DNA of 64,000 bases from Lineolata rhizophorae. Taxonomy: Eukaryota > Ascomycota > Dothideomycetes > Lineolatales > Lineolataceae. Both the position numbers and the translations under genes were made by a program. Of this stretch, positions 24,459-36,882 are shown piece after piece (the first letter of the stretch is position 1; each line of letters starts with the position of its first letter). The stretch covers positions 1 through 64,000 of the forward strand of contig MU001673.1 of assembly GCA_010093515.1 (NCBI GenBank), read 5' to 3'. The notes under the pieces are model-generated. The model saw nothing but the letters and a program-made list of their open reading frames with translations, did no database searches and had not been told where the DNA came from.

Positions 24459-27400
24459 ATGGCACCGCCCGCGTCGTCCGCGTCCAACATCCGCGTGTCG
24501 GTGCACTTCGCGGAGCCCGTCGTCTTCGCGGGAGAGACGGTCGAGTGCACCATCCGCTTCCGCAACGTCGCCCCCGTGCCCGGCCAGCGCCGCAGCTCCG
24601 CCGGCCTCGCGCACCAGCCCGCGCCGCGATCGTCCCCGATCCCCTCGGCGCCGCTTCACCAGAACGGGGGCGCGATCGCACCGGGTGCCGCCGCTGCCGG
24701 CAATGCCGACCGCCAGCGGCAGACGCCCGTGACCCATCACCAGCGCAGGCTCACGCCGCTGCCCCTGCCCGCCCCCTCGACGACGCAGCCGTCGCTCTCG
24801 CGCAACTCGTCCTTCACCTCCCACGCTCCATCCCACCACCCGCCTGTCACCGCGACCACTGCCACCCCCAGGCCCCCCCAAGAGCGCCCGGCCGGTCGTG
24901 GCCACCGGCCCGCCCTCTCGCTCAATACGCCGGCGAACTTCACGTCGCATCCCAGATCCCCTATCCCGAACAGCGGCGTTGGAAGCAGCGGGAGCGCGGG
25001 AGCTGCCTCCGCCAAGGGGCACAGGCATGGACGGTCTCTATCTATCATGTCTCTGGGTGCAGACACGCCTAGAGACGATGGAGCTAGTCAAGGTCGAGGT
25101 TCTGCCGGTGGGATTGGTTCGGGACGACGTCAAGGGAAGCCGGGACATGGGAGGTCAGCTAGTCTTCAAGTTGTGCCTCGAAAAGGCAGCAGCCCGTTTC
25201 CAGGTACGCGCAATTTTGTTGCAACCCAATTCATTGTAAGCTAAGCGCCAGCCTCAGGCTCTCCGGGGCAAAGATCCGTAACCCAGCCTTCCCCCCTACA
25301 CGGCTCGAATACCCCTATTCCGACCACTGCTGTTCAAGCTCCCGAATTCCAGTTGCCCGCTCGCCCAAACCGCCGGCCGTCCGCAATGTCTGTCACAGCC
25401 CCTTCCACACCTGGCGTCGAAGGCGTTCCAAGCAGAAAACCGTCCGGCTCGATATCCCAAAACTTCAAATTCCCCGCCTCAGCACCTTCGCCCAGCAGAA
25501 GTCCAGGTCCAGGCCAATCCGCCGTTGACTCTGGCCCGGCGGTCGGCCCTCGGCCTCACCCCTCGCAACTCCGCTCACATTCGCCACGGCCCCCGGAATC
25601 AGGGCAGGGCGTGCCCGGATTAGGCATCTCGGACGCAGGTCTATCGCCTTTGACGAGAATCATCTCTGGTTCGAGTATGAACGGCACGCCGCGCAGCAGC
25701 GGCGAGTTCTACTCCATGAGCAACAACTCTTCCGAGACCCTAGCCTCTGAGTACGCGCCGCAGACAGCGAGGCCCAGCAGCGGCATTACTCCCGGCGGGC
25801 CACGGTCGGTGCTCTTGCAGAACACGCCACAGCTACTAAAGCCGCCGAAGCAATGGTCAGAGCCAGAGAGCTTGATGATGGGCTACGTACAGCTCATGGG
25901 CTCCTTTATGTTGGATGGCTCCTTGGTTAACCAAGCACCATTTGAGGAAGTAAAGCGCAAGGGCGTGGTTGGCGGGCAGGGTGGTGGTGGCGTCGTGGGG
26001 GTGGAGCGGCCCGTCAAACGCGACAGCGGGTTGTTTGGCGCGCTCGGCTGGAGCAACATTGGCGAATCTCTGGGCGGGCTGTTGGGGAACGGCGAGCCCA
26101 GCAGCATACGAGAAATGCGCGGGATTGCGAACTCCAAAGCAATTCCGCTGATCTCCACGCCGCAGTCGATTCTGTTTGTCGATCTCACTCTCGCTCCGGG
26201 CGAGAGCAGGAGCTTCCGATACAGTTTCAAGCTGCCAAGAGGCCTGCCTCCGACTCACAAGGGCCGCGTCATGAAGGTCAACTACAACCTTTCAATTGGA
26301 ACACAGAGACCAGGCGTTGCATCAAAAGATCGGCTGGTCAAACATGTGGAAGTCCCATTCAGAGTTTTCGGCAGCGTCAACATGCGCGGCGAGATCCTAG
26401 GACACGACCTAATGACGCCGTACATAATTTTGCGGGATTCAGCACAAGTGACCACCGTACTTAACAATTCCTTACAACCAGCCTCAAATGGCACCGCCAC
26501 ACCCTCAAACCCCACAACCAGTCTTTCGGAAAAGAGGCAGCAAGAAGCAGATGCCGACGCTGCCGTTCGCGACTTTCACACCTACATCGACGCCCTCCTT
26601 GCCAAACCCGACGACCAATACGCCTCAACAGGCCTTCTTTCTCCTACGATGCCCGTCACCCCTTCTTCGCTCGGCCGACGCCACTCAAGCATCGCCGAAG
26701 AAACCCTCCCGGAAACCATGAAGGCAGCCATCGACCTCGCCATCCTACGCTCGAACCAAACAGCGTCGACGTACGCCTCCAACGGCGACGGCCGCCCCGC
26801 TGAGGCGCCCAACCGCTTCGAGATCGCACGCTCGGGCCGGCGCGTCGCCGTGCTGACGCTGACGCGGCCGGCGTACCGGCTCGGCGAGACAGTCACGGCG
26901 ACGCTTGACTTCGCCGGCGCGCGCCTACGCACCTTCGGCGTCGCGGCGCTGCTCGAGTCGGCCGAGCGCGTCGACCCGGCCATCGCGCTGCGCTCGCCCC
27001 AGTCGGTGCTGCGCGCCTCGCGCAAGGTGCACGCCAGCGCCGCCGAGGCCACGGTGTGCGCGCGCCGCGTCAGCGTCGCGCTGAGCGTGCCCGGCGTCGG
27101 CGCTAGCGCCGCCGGCGGTGGCGGCGTCGCCGGCGCCACGCCCGAGTTCATCACCAGCGGCATCAGCTTGGAGTGGAAGCTCAGGGTGGAGTTTACGACC
27201 CAGCGGCTGGCGCATGTCGAGGCTGCGGCCGCGGCCGCGGCGGTGGAGGAGGACGAGGAAGGGTCCGAGGGCGCGGAAGCCGGTGCGGGGGTCGACGAGG
27301 AGGAAGACGACGCTCTTGTTGGCCGCAAGGCGAAGGGCAAAATAGACGTGCAGCGGGCCCGGCAGAGACTGCCGTTGGAGAGCCTGCTCGAAGAGGTGGG

Positions 27401-27539
27401 GAGCGATGATAGGGGCGTCATTCTCGCGGCTGTGGAGCGGCTGCCGTGCGAGACGTTCGAGGTGGCGGTTCCGATTCGGATTTACGGCGCGGTGCTGGGC
27501 GGCGGTGAAGGCGTCGACGTGGAGGACTTGCCCGTGTGA
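24459..27539 (+). CDS. RGP1: Rgp1, subunit of the Ric1-Rgp1 GEF for Ypt6/Rab6
   Basis: With Ric1, Rgp1 activates the Golgi Rab Ypt6 and supports endosome-to-Golgi retrograde transport. Two exons (24459-25203, 25258-27539) flank a 54-bp intron (GTACGC donor, GCTAAGC branch, CTCAG acceptor) and give 1008 residues. The N terminus is an arrestin-like beta sandwich (SNIRVSVHFAEPVVFAGETV) followed by a long Ser/Pro-rich disordered insert typical of filamentous fungi. The Rgp1 domain proper includes LMMGYVQLMGSFMLDGSLV, SFRYSFKLPRGLPPTHKGR and VKHVEVPFRVFGSVN. The C-terminal part is arrestin-like again (YRLGETVTATLDFAGARL) and carries an Ala/Glu-rich insert. The gene is convergent with ZIP4. Confidence 0.92.
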
Positions 27540-28001
27540 CTGGAGTAGGTAATGTAGGTGGAGCGGCCTTGGCTGCTCTGTTATTTTTAGGAATATGACC
27601 GCGTTTATTTTCTAAGAGGGGAGGGCAGACTCGATTGCTCAGTCGTCGTTTTCGTAACGGCAAGTTTATGTGTTCATATAGCGACATCAGATGATGCTCT
27701 GTGTTATGTACAGGGTTTTTATTGGCTTGGGCTATTCTTCAAATCAAAAGTTAACGAATTAGATTAAAGCTTTCCGGCGCGAATACTACGACTTCATCGT
27801 GTTCTAATGAGTCGAAAAAGACCGATGCTTTGTTCTAGTGACTCGCTCACATTTACTGAATTTTCATCTACTTTTGCTCTGCTTGAGAATGCTAAACCAA
27901 GCAAAACTGCAATTGTTTGCAGGTTCTTTGAAGCTGTGCTGCCGAACATGCAACATAATTTCCCCCACCCCCTTTCCCCAATTCTGCAGTCTACCAGCTA
28001 T
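27540..28001. other. Convergent 3' region of RGP1 and ZIP4
   Basis: 462 bp between two stop codons facing each other; AT-rich, with no gene seen. Confidence 0.5.
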
Positions 28002-31000
28002 CTAACCATCCCATTTCAGTGCACTGTATTTCTCCTGGAGAAATTGGTGCAGTACGCCCCCATCTCTCATTAGAGAAGCAAGATTCAACGCCTTCTCCGC
28101 CCAGGTTGCACAGTTCGCATGGTCGGAGACGCAGCAAAAGTCTACGGCCCTGTTGAAGCTGACCGTAGCTAGCCAGTGGAGTTCTTCTTCGGGATACGTA
28201 TTTGACGTCTAATTATCCCGTATGTTAGATGCGAATGATTTACAAACAAGAACAAAGTGTGCTGCTGAGGTCTAAAGGGGACAACTCACGTTTCGATTGG
28301 ATTGCGATATCTGTTCAGCCTGGCCGAGACAGTTCAAAGCGAGCGATTCGTCCGTGCTAAGTGACTTCTGAAATAGTATACGGATCCACTTCGCTAGCCT
28401 GGCAATGTTTCGTCCTGCTTTCTGCCAGTCGACATTTATGAGTTTCTGGAGCACCATGAGGAGGTCTTCGTTCCCGTCAGTGGTTGCTTATGTTCGTCCC
28501 AATGGCGTGGGAATACCTACATTTTCGATGATCTGTGTCCACAGCCTCCTTCTCCATGACAGATTGTATCACTATTACTAAATCCGCCAACGTGTCCCAG
28601 CTCTTGTTTCCCGGGTATCGCCAACATTCCTAGAACGGAATGAGATACCGTGAGTGGTTGCGTGAGTATGGTCTAGTCGTACCTGGAATAGACCCTCCAT
28701 CTCATCCCACTTCTTCAGCTTAAGAGCGCTTTCTAACATAAGCTTAATCACTTCAAAGTGCTTTGAGACCACATCTTTCGCACAATCTTGCGATAGCGAA
28801 TTGTCTTGTAGCAAGTCGGAGGCAAGGTCGATAAACTCGCGACCGTGCTTCCAAGCACTCAAATAGTAATCGAGCTATTATGTGTCAAAGTTGTGCTGCC
28901 AAGTACTCTTTGTCGTGGACTCTTACTAAAGTTCCTAGATTGTTTTCTGGTCGAGCGAGAGTCACAAAAGCAATAGTCGCTAGAAAGTGACAAAAGAGTC
29001 CTCGCAACATTAGCGATATTTTGTCCTCGGACTCAAGTAGTTGAATAAACTAGATGGTCGCTAGGGATTAGTGGGAACTACGTCTCTAAGTAGGCGCACG
29101 ATACTAGTACCTGAAGGCAACATTGGAGCAGCCGAATGATATGCAACATATGGAGCTTTTTTCGATGCTTCAACGCCAAGTTGTAGCAATTCATTGAGAA
29201 CCACTTCAAGTCCTGTTCTCCGAACCGATGGTCTGGTGCCGCTTTGGAAGATATTCGCGCCGCTATAATTCTGAGTCAATGGGTCTAGTTATCTTGAGGT
29301 AGGATTTGACTTGACAAACCGCGTTCCATAGTCGCGCATAGTTCTTCGACAACTCGCTCCTGAACCGTCTCGTTGACAATCATATCCTCGGAGGCAAGCT
29401 TGACAGTACACCTAGGGAACGTGAGCATGAATGACAGCGCAAGCGCTACAGTTCATCTCACCTTAGTATCGTAGGCAAGTGTACACCGTTTGGTGCATTG
29501 TACTTATATCTCTCGGTGACTTTTTGAAGTATTGCTCGAATCTGTTCTTTGTCTCCAACATGCTGGGATTCGTACAGGCATGCATATATAATCTTGTCGT
29601 TGTCCTTAGAATTCTTGAAGATATCTTCAAGACACTCGGATGCTATTCAATGGTTAGAAAGAAGGACATAACTGAGGGTACTAGACACACCGAATTCATC
29701 GTCATGGCTCCTCAAAGCAACCTTGTACATTAGATAGCCGGTGAGAGGTGAATGTCTCCCTGAGTCAGGCATCTGAAAGTATATCTGTCGGGCGGAAATC
29801 ATATCCTGCCGTTCGATACAGCACATAATGGCTTTTCTATTGAAATTAGTATCATGAGATCACATTCCGTTTCCACTATTACGTTACCTGAAGATTTTGG
29901 CGCGGTTCAATTCCCCCGACAACTGAAATAGTTCATGCAAAGCAACCGAGCACCACGCCTGCGCCGCTTCATAGCGAGATTTAGACATGGCCATCTCGAC
30001 TAATTTCCATATGAGCTATTAACACGGTTAGCGTTTGGATAAAGATTTAAGGAATCGAGTACGTGCTGTTTGCGCTGCGTGCGCTGCTTCACAACTGAAC
30101 GGCTCTCGTAGATGTTCAAGGATGAAGTCGAAGACTTCTTTTACTTCTGTTGCGAACGAAGCATTCTCATCGGCGCCTAACCCAGTCCATAGTCGTATTA
30201 TGGACGCCCGTTCAATCGACGATTTCGGGCAGTCCGAACAGCGCTTCGTCAACAGTATTTCGACGGCTTTGGATGCGAGTAGTGGACTATTCAGTAAGCT
30301 ATCTGGTACGGTCAAGCGTTCGGAGAGATTTAGAGACATACTTCAAATCCCGAAGTCTATGTACATGGCTTATTATGCTGGCAATTGAAATATTGTGAGC
30401 AACTTTCCTTTCGGTGACTTTGAGAACGTACGTCTTGAAATTGGCTTCGTTTAGCATCAAGGTACTGATCATTCGCGAAAGAACTGTGGTAAAGTCAGTA
30501 TGAAGAAATGTAAACGCGTCTATACAGGGACAGTGACCATTAAAATACTTCTCGGCGTCTGGGGACGGATCACTTGAGATGAGTTCCAATTTTAATAAAG
30601 ACGCGATCATCTTGTCGCCGCATGTCTGCGTAGGTTAGATGGATGACTATGATAGGAGCTAAGATACGCACCGCATCAAGTAGACTGAGCAGATCCCACG
30701 CCTTGATTCTGGACTCAGCGGTACCGTCGCCGATTAGGGATCGTACTAGAAGTTGTCAAAGCAGTTATTGGCAGTATTGAAGTGTCTGAACATACTAAAA
30801 TACGACGATATGCACATATGGAGATCTGCAGCATCTGGACTAAGATCGTCCCTGTCTTGTCTGTCAATGAGGTCGTGCGCCCTCTCTAGCCATTGTACCG
30901 CTGCGTCAAAGGCTTTCGAACGGAATTGATCCTGTCCGATTTCGAGCAAGATGTCTGCGAACATTTCAGCTGTTTCTCCGTCAAGAGTGTACTCCGCAAC

Positions 31001-31783
31001 GCCGCTCTGATTGAAGAAGTGGTTGGCAAGGTCCAGTCTCTGTTGTTTCCAATGCTGAAAGTGGACTGTCAGTACCTTATGCAATGGGCGTATTTTGGAA
31101 GACAAACTGGGCGTGCGGAATACTCACCAGCAAGGTCCGGAGCATGAAATACTCTACCCTTAGCCTTATGCAAACTCGTTCGTCATCGTCGAGGAATCCC
31201 TCATTTTGGCTTAGCTTCTCCAGCTCTTCTACGTGGATTGCCGCCCTCTCGAGAACTTTGATACCCAACTCCAGCTGTGTCTGATCAATACACGACCTAG
31301 CCGCCTTCAAGGCAACCTTCTGTAGTTTTATCGTCCCTGCTAGCGCTGGCGTTGTTCGTTGGGGCCGCGCGCTCTCGAGGATCATACACGCGAAAGCGCG
31401 CAGAATGCAGACCAATTTGCTGTTTGAATGACCGTTGTCTAGGCTTGCCTGGCGATGCAAACGCGTCGAGAGATTCCATAGAGTAGTGCCCTGTCTCTCG
31501 AGTTGATCACGCTTGGGTGCAATCTCAGCGGAAGGCTCGAGTGGGAGAGGCTTCAAGTGGTCCTGGATGTCAGATAGGAGAATGGCGTCCGCTGGATCGA
31601 CCCTAATGCGCTGTTCAAGGCTGGAGGCGAACGCTAGAAGAATTCAGCTTGTTAGCATGCGAACTCTCAGAGGTACATGAACAAAAACCTCCGATCGCTA
31701 GTCGTGTGGGATGGCGCACTGATGACTGAACGGAGCTTGCGCTCTCTGTCCGCTTTCAACTTGCTTGTCGATTGAGTCGCCAT
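28002..31783 (-). CDS. ZIP4: Zip4/Spo22, meiotic TPR scaffold protein
   Basis: Meiosis-specific TPR protein (Spo22/Zip4) of the synapsis-initiation/ZMM group that promotes crossovers. The gene is split into many small exons; I traced at least ten introns. The proposed first exon (31783-31720) encodes MATQSTSKLKADRERKLRSV and joins at 31633 to sequence reading FASSLEQRIRVDPADAILL. The Spo22 domain lies in the middle: LDLANHFFNQSGV, TAEMFADILLEIGQDQF, AVQWLERAHDLID, then LSPDAADLHMCIS. Later exons read NEANFKTIISHVHRLRDL and SPLLASKAVEILLTKR. The last exon (ending at TAG 28002-28004) reads EEELHWLATVSFNRAVDFC to LQEKYSALKWDG. The frame stays open through every join I followed, so the gene looks intact. 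Some middle exon borders (28.9-29.9 kb) are not fixed here. Confidence 0.87.
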
Positions 31784-32242
31784 GTCGACGGGCTTTGACT
31801 CGAAACTGCGACGACACAAAAGAAAATCCAGGAGGTCGTGTCGACAAGACGCGGAACGCGTTTGGCTGGGCGTATCCACGGGTCCTCGAAGGCCCGAACC
31901 CGGCGGAGTGGTAGGTAGTGTGCACTTGCCAGAGAACGAGCAACTCGGAACCAGCGATCGCGACCCGTAGCTTGTCTGCACCGCAACAGGGCGCTCACAC
32001 CTGAACTTGATGGCATGAGATTATCATTACACAATGCCTACAGCCAACATATGGCGCACCTATGTACATGGAAATGTGTCGAAGGTACATGCAAGCAAAA
32101 ATACAGCGTCATTCCTATGGCAGGGCAGCCGGACGCCAAGCCCATGAAGCCTCAACACACCATGGAGTGCACACACTAACATATTCAAACAAGATACAAG
32201 CCACGATCCAAGCCATCGCACCAAGCCAATACGGGGAACTTT
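31784..32242. other. ZIP4 promoter and ERT1 3' region
   Basis: About 460 bp between tandem minus-strand genes. No further gene or RNA was seen. It must contain the meiotic ZIP4 promoter. Confidence 0.5.
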
Positions 32243-34283
32243 TCAGGACAGGATGGGCAGGAAGTTGCCAACGATGAGGGCCGGTCTGCGTAAAAGTTAG
32301 CTTCGCACCAAATAGTGCACAATGCCGGTCTCCATACATGTCGTGAGCATCCCGACGAACCGTGAAAGAAAAGCAGCACTGAATTTCGGGATCTTTGGCG
32401 GATTCATCCGGATTCTTCAGGGAACAGCTGGTGAGCATGGCCTTCCGACTCTTGTCGAAGGCGATCGTCCCGAACTTCTCCCAGTAACTAACGAGAGACC
32501 GCTCCGCAATTATTTCGTGGATGGCAATTTTACCCTGTGCTATGTATTAGCATGATATATAAACCTCGTCTAAGAAGCTCTTACGTCTCGGAGTTTCTCC
32601 ATGGGTACATGGATGAGTTCTGCCATCTCCCTATTACCCCTGAAAATTTCTCCTGTTCGGCGCCAACAGCAAGCCGGTATAGCCATGCTTGCGAATACGC
32701 GATCATACTCCATTAAAGTTCGTTCAAACCACATCTCGACGTGGATGAGTTCGAGGTCGCTCAGCTTTTGAATCCGCTCTCTAAACTTTGGCCGGAAACC
32801 GTCGATCTGGCGTAGGATCTTCTGGCGCGATTGCGGCTGCAAGTGCGTCTCCATGTACTTGTTGAGCCTCGCATAGCCATTGACATAGTTGAAAGGACGC
32901 AGCAAACCAGCCTCATACTTGTCTCGTAACAGCTGGTTAAGCCGGTCTTCGGGAGACTCGTTGCCCTTCGGATCAGCGGCGGCAAGGTAGTATTGCTCCC
33001 GGACTTCGCGTGCCTTGTCTCCTGGAAAGCTGCTGGATGGGCGCGAGATGGAGTTTCCCACGGCCGCCTGGGAAGGCACAGACTGACCCGGTTGCTGAAC
33101 CGCGGGATAGGCGTTGCCGCCGGCCGACGAGAACTTGCCCATGGTATGAGTGAGGCTGGGGTCCACAAGCAGCCCGTTGAGGTTGTTCTCGTGGCCATCC
33201 ATCCCGGCGTCGTCCTTTAAGCTGTTGGTGAGGAAGTTATTAAGCATATGGAACTCGTTGTTGACCTCGGAAGTATGGAACATGTAGGGCGAATCGAACG
33301 GGTGGATGTCTTGGAAATGGCCGTGCGAACCCATATTCCAGTCATTGTATCCAATAACTAAAGCCGATGTAGTCAGCGAGGAATACAACTACTTTCGCCA
33401 GTGGGATGGAGGTGTAACCGACTGGAATTTCCGCTACCGTTCAAGCCTGGAACCTGCGTTGCGGAAACAGGAGAAGGTTGAACGACTGGTGCAGCGTTGC
33501 CAATCCCACTCGGGGATAATTGGGGCTGCACAAGGTTCAGCCGTTGGAGGGGGTTGAGAGGTGCCTCCGACTGGGTAGGGTCCCGCCTAGCAGAATCGTC
33601 ATCGTCGGTAGCCGCGGCATTATCATGATCGTCCTTCTTCTTTTTAGACACCTGTCTAGGGGCGTCGTGGCAGAGGTGGCCTATGTTACGCTCGATACAG
33701 CGGTTGCATGGACGATTCTGCAACATCGCGAGGGCCCGCTATTAGCACCCGGAACCAGTCACCAATCGGGGGAGTCCACGCACCGGTTCGCAAACCATGT
33801 GCTATTTAAGCGCCGTACACCTTAAGGTCAGCATGCCGTGCACTTTTGAATTGTTGAGCGTCAAACGAGACAAGTCCAATTGATGGACTTTTCTGCGTCT
33901 GTTCGAGAGCGACAGGCGACTATCGCTTACCGACCGTCTGCAGTATTCGCAGGCTACGAGGCAGTACGACAGAATCAGCATGGATCGTTCGGCGACAGCG
34001 GTATATGAACATGTTTCCTTCTCGTGTACCTATGCAACCGGAGACAGGCGATGTTGCCGGCGGTCTGACCTTGTTTGACCTTCTTGCGCTTTTTGCCACT
34101 CCCGGTCGCGGCCGGCTCTCGAGGCGCGCCGGAGGCTGATGCGCCCAAGGGCGCAGTTGACTTGGACGCATTTGACTCGCTTGCGTCCTGATGCTCAGAT
34201 TCGGGCGGTGCGGGCGTCATTCCGTTATTGATCTGTGCTTCATTAGGTCCCTCCGCGGCGGGACCTTGTGTAGCTTCGGCCAT
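32243..34283 (-). CDS. ERT1: ERT1/acuK-type Zn2Cys6 activator of gluconeogenesis
   Basis: Nuclear transcription factor with a Zn(II)2Cys6 cluster and a PAS-like domain that activates gluconeogenic genes. Seven exons (34283-34070, 33953-33931, 33801-33784, 33717-33438, 33357-32585, 32534-32338, 32285-32243) sum to 515 residues. The zinc cluster C-x2-C-x6-C-x5-C-x2-C-x8-C is assembled from exons 1-4: KKVKQ, then ACEYCRRS (23-nt exon), HMVCEP (18-nt exon), then NRPCNRCIERNIGHLCHDAP. The C-terminal part is highly conserved: LSDLELIHVEMWFERTLMEY, MAIPACCWRRTGEIFRGNRE, GKIAIHEIIAERSLVSYWEK and the terminal ALIVGNFLPI. The exon 4/5 join (GTAGCG donor) is the least certain. Its close paralogue acuM is the main alternative name. 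Confidence 0.92.
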
Positions 34284-35264
34284 GGAGGCGTTCGGAATGC
34301 TGCAGGGCCGCTGCAACGGGGCCTATCCATTCGAACGATGCGGCAAGACGTCGCCAAGGCACGATTGTCACCAGAGAAGGCGAGTATAGACGCGTTGACT
34401 CTATATCAGGGCAACGCGAGCCGTCCGCGAAGCGACGTTCCCCGCGGCCCCGCCAGGAAAGGCCGAGGCAGGACCGCTCGGGTAATGTCGGGTGCGAGCC
34501 ATCGGGGAGCGCCGGGATTGGATCGGAGCCACCACTTCGGAGTCGTCACCCCATAGCAGCGACTTAACCGTGAATATTGGACGTGTGAATCGAATTGCAA
34601 ATCCATGTGTGTGGTCAAATGTAAGTCTGCAGCATTGACGCTTGTTCGCCGCAGATCGCCGCTCGCTAACGAACACAGACTATAGACGCTGCCAGCATTG
34701 CCCTAGCCAACTAACTGGCTCAGGAAAGCACGAATGATCTTGGTGACTGAACTCTGTAATGACATTGTACAACGCAGGCGCACCACCCCAAGAAGGCCGT
34801 GTCGTACAAACCTCCGTCTAGATCCGAACACTTTCTCAGAGATGGCGCCGGCAAAGCCGGCGCGGCTGCAAAGGATTTCCCAAAAACGAAATAGGGCTTG
34901 CTATAGTTCTTCTACAGGACACTAGAATATATTTACTGTGCTACATGAATTCCAAGCCCTTGCGCTGGAAAAGGGGGGCTTAGCCACTATCTCCGCCTAT
35001 TTCGGCCGGTAGCTACGTATAGGCAAGTTAAAGCGTACGACGCTAGTCGCTCGGCAGGGAGGTGGTTTCCCGGACACCAAGTACGTGAACTGCGTCCGCG
35101 TTGGGGGATCGTTGAAATAGTGGTGGCTGGCTTTCAGGAATAATTGAAGCGCAGCTGTCGAGAACAGCTCTTTGCGCTCCATTTGAAGGTGGAGTGACGG
35201 ACATCTCCGGTAGCAGCCGGATGTACCATCTAATCGACACTAGCTTAGCCCCTTCGTCCTGACT
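34284..35264. other. ERT1 promoter and CENP-Q 3' region
   Basis: About 980 bp between tandem minus-strand genes. It must hold the ERT1 promoter; no gene, repeat or RNA was recognised. Confidence 0.5.
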
Positions 35265-36409
35265 TCACCCGCCAAGGCGCCTCTGGGAAAGCGCCTCGCC
35301 CACTAGAGCATCGGCTACAGAAATGGCAGCCTCGATTCCATCAACCTGCGCCATATTGGTCGAAATGCTTTCGAGGTGATGCTGAAGTTGTTCTAGCAAG
35401 GGTGCCAACTCTTGGTCATCCTCGTCGTCTAACGTGGGCATTTGATTCCCAGCAGTCCTCACGAAACCAATTTCAGAGGCATCATCCCCGGCTGGCCGGA
35501 AGTCATCAGGTAAGGACAACAAAGGATGAATCTGAAACGTATCGTCAGCAAGTATGTTGGTGGCATCGAGAAAATTTACTGGCGCATTACCTTTGCAGTT
35601 TGCCTGGCTTGTCGACGCTCTTCCGCTTTGGCATCTGCTTCAAGCCTCGCCAGAGTCTTTTGCTCTTGTTCCAACGCGCCCTCTTCCCGTTTAATAGCAG
35701 CCTTGAGCATCTCAACGGAATGCAACGCAGGAGTCAGTTGATTCTCCAATGTTCTCTAGATAAGATGGGTCAGCGTAGTCTAAAATCAAGGCATATAAAA
35801 GATCCGCTTACGTTTCGATCGATCAAAGCCTCCAAATCGAAATGGAAATCCCTCGTATTGGGCGGAAACGGCATCCGAGGTAGTTGCCTTTCCAGCTTCC
35901 TTATGACCGATCCAAGAGTCACCTCCGCTTCAATCCTTCTCCGGTCATCCCGAATACCGATAGTCACGGGGCGCTTGGCGGCCCTGATCAGGTCTCGGGT
36001 TTGCTGTTGAGTCGATGCTCCTAGTGGTGCCCACTTCGACGTGATGACGTGTTGTGGGATCTTTCGAACCCGAGGCTTCAAATAGTTGAACCGTTTCTTC
36101 GGCCGGTCATCGTCCTCCCCGGTCTCTTCGTCAGGGGTTCTCCCTCTCCTACTCGGTTGAAGTGCAAGTTCGTCTTCTTGTCCAATTTCATCATGCTGTG
36201 AGGAGTTGGCTTTTTTTCTGCTGCGTCTGGCACGCGTATCGGTTTTTTGCCGGGCATTCTGTTGTTTGGTATGTCCTTCATCCTTCCGCGGTCGGCCACG
36301 CTGCGATGCTCGCGCAACGAGGTTAGCCTGTTTGGAACCGCGTACCGGGGGCTGTGAGTATTTCTGTTAGAGCATGTCATTTAGAACAAAAATGTTAGCA
36401 CCTTACCAT
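35265..36409 (-). CDS. CENP-Q/Fta7-like inner kinetochore subunit
   Basis: Predicted CENP-Q (fission yeast Fta7, yeast Okp1) of the COMA/CCAN inner kinetochore. Four exons (36409-36407, 36363-35812, 35755-35591, 35531-35265) give 328 residues. The first coding exon is just the ATG, directly followed by GTAAGG. The N-terminal third is basic and disordered with an AT-hook-like QRGRPRKDEG, as in fungal CENP-Q. The domain begins ITSKWAPLGASTQQQTRDLI, continues with RKLERQLPRMPFPPNTRDFH and a coiled coil (ENQLTPALHSVEMLKAAIKR), and ends with an acidic segment and amphipathic helix. The family call rests on this pattern and is good but not certain; the start is the weakest part. It is divergent from MOB1. 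Confidence 0.82.
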
Positions 36410-36882
36410 GATCGAATATGAAGCTGCACAACAAAGTTGGGCAGTTTCTGTGATGAGCGTTAGAGAAGCTGCTCTGCGCGAAGCCGCGCGCGACGCGACG
36501 CGCTGCCAGAGATGTGTTGGAATAACCAATCGGAGATTTATGAAATTAGTCACGTGAAGATTTCCCTTGACGACAAAGGTCAGTGCACGGACCACATAGC
36601 TTCCGTCCTCCCTTGGATTTCAGGTTTGTTTACCCACCTCAACTTGCGAGTCTATTCTGACCTGTCCAACAGGTTTAACCACAACTTTGGATTTTAAAGC
36701 TCCTCACTCATTGCCGTTGCTTCCTGCAATTGACTAGCGGTCCGAGTCCGCCGTCTACAATTTTGGTAAGGTTCTCACCTTGCAACGGAACTGCTCCGTA
36801 GCTAACGAAGGCAGGCGACGAGACAGCACGCGGCAAACGTCAGAGGACCTAAATAAGAGACTCCGTGCCACAGACTCCCAAA
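36410..36882. promoter_or_regulatory. Divergent promoter of CENP-Q and MOB1
   Basis: 473 bp between start codons facing apart. A 66-codon frame (36395-36595 minus) runs into the CENP-Q start in frame and could be leader or an alternative N terminus. Confidence 0.45.

Noticed and set aside
24075-25028. A 317-codon minus-strand open frame
   Set aside because: It mirrors the GC-rich first exon of RGP1 and has Arg/Gly-rich composition without domains.
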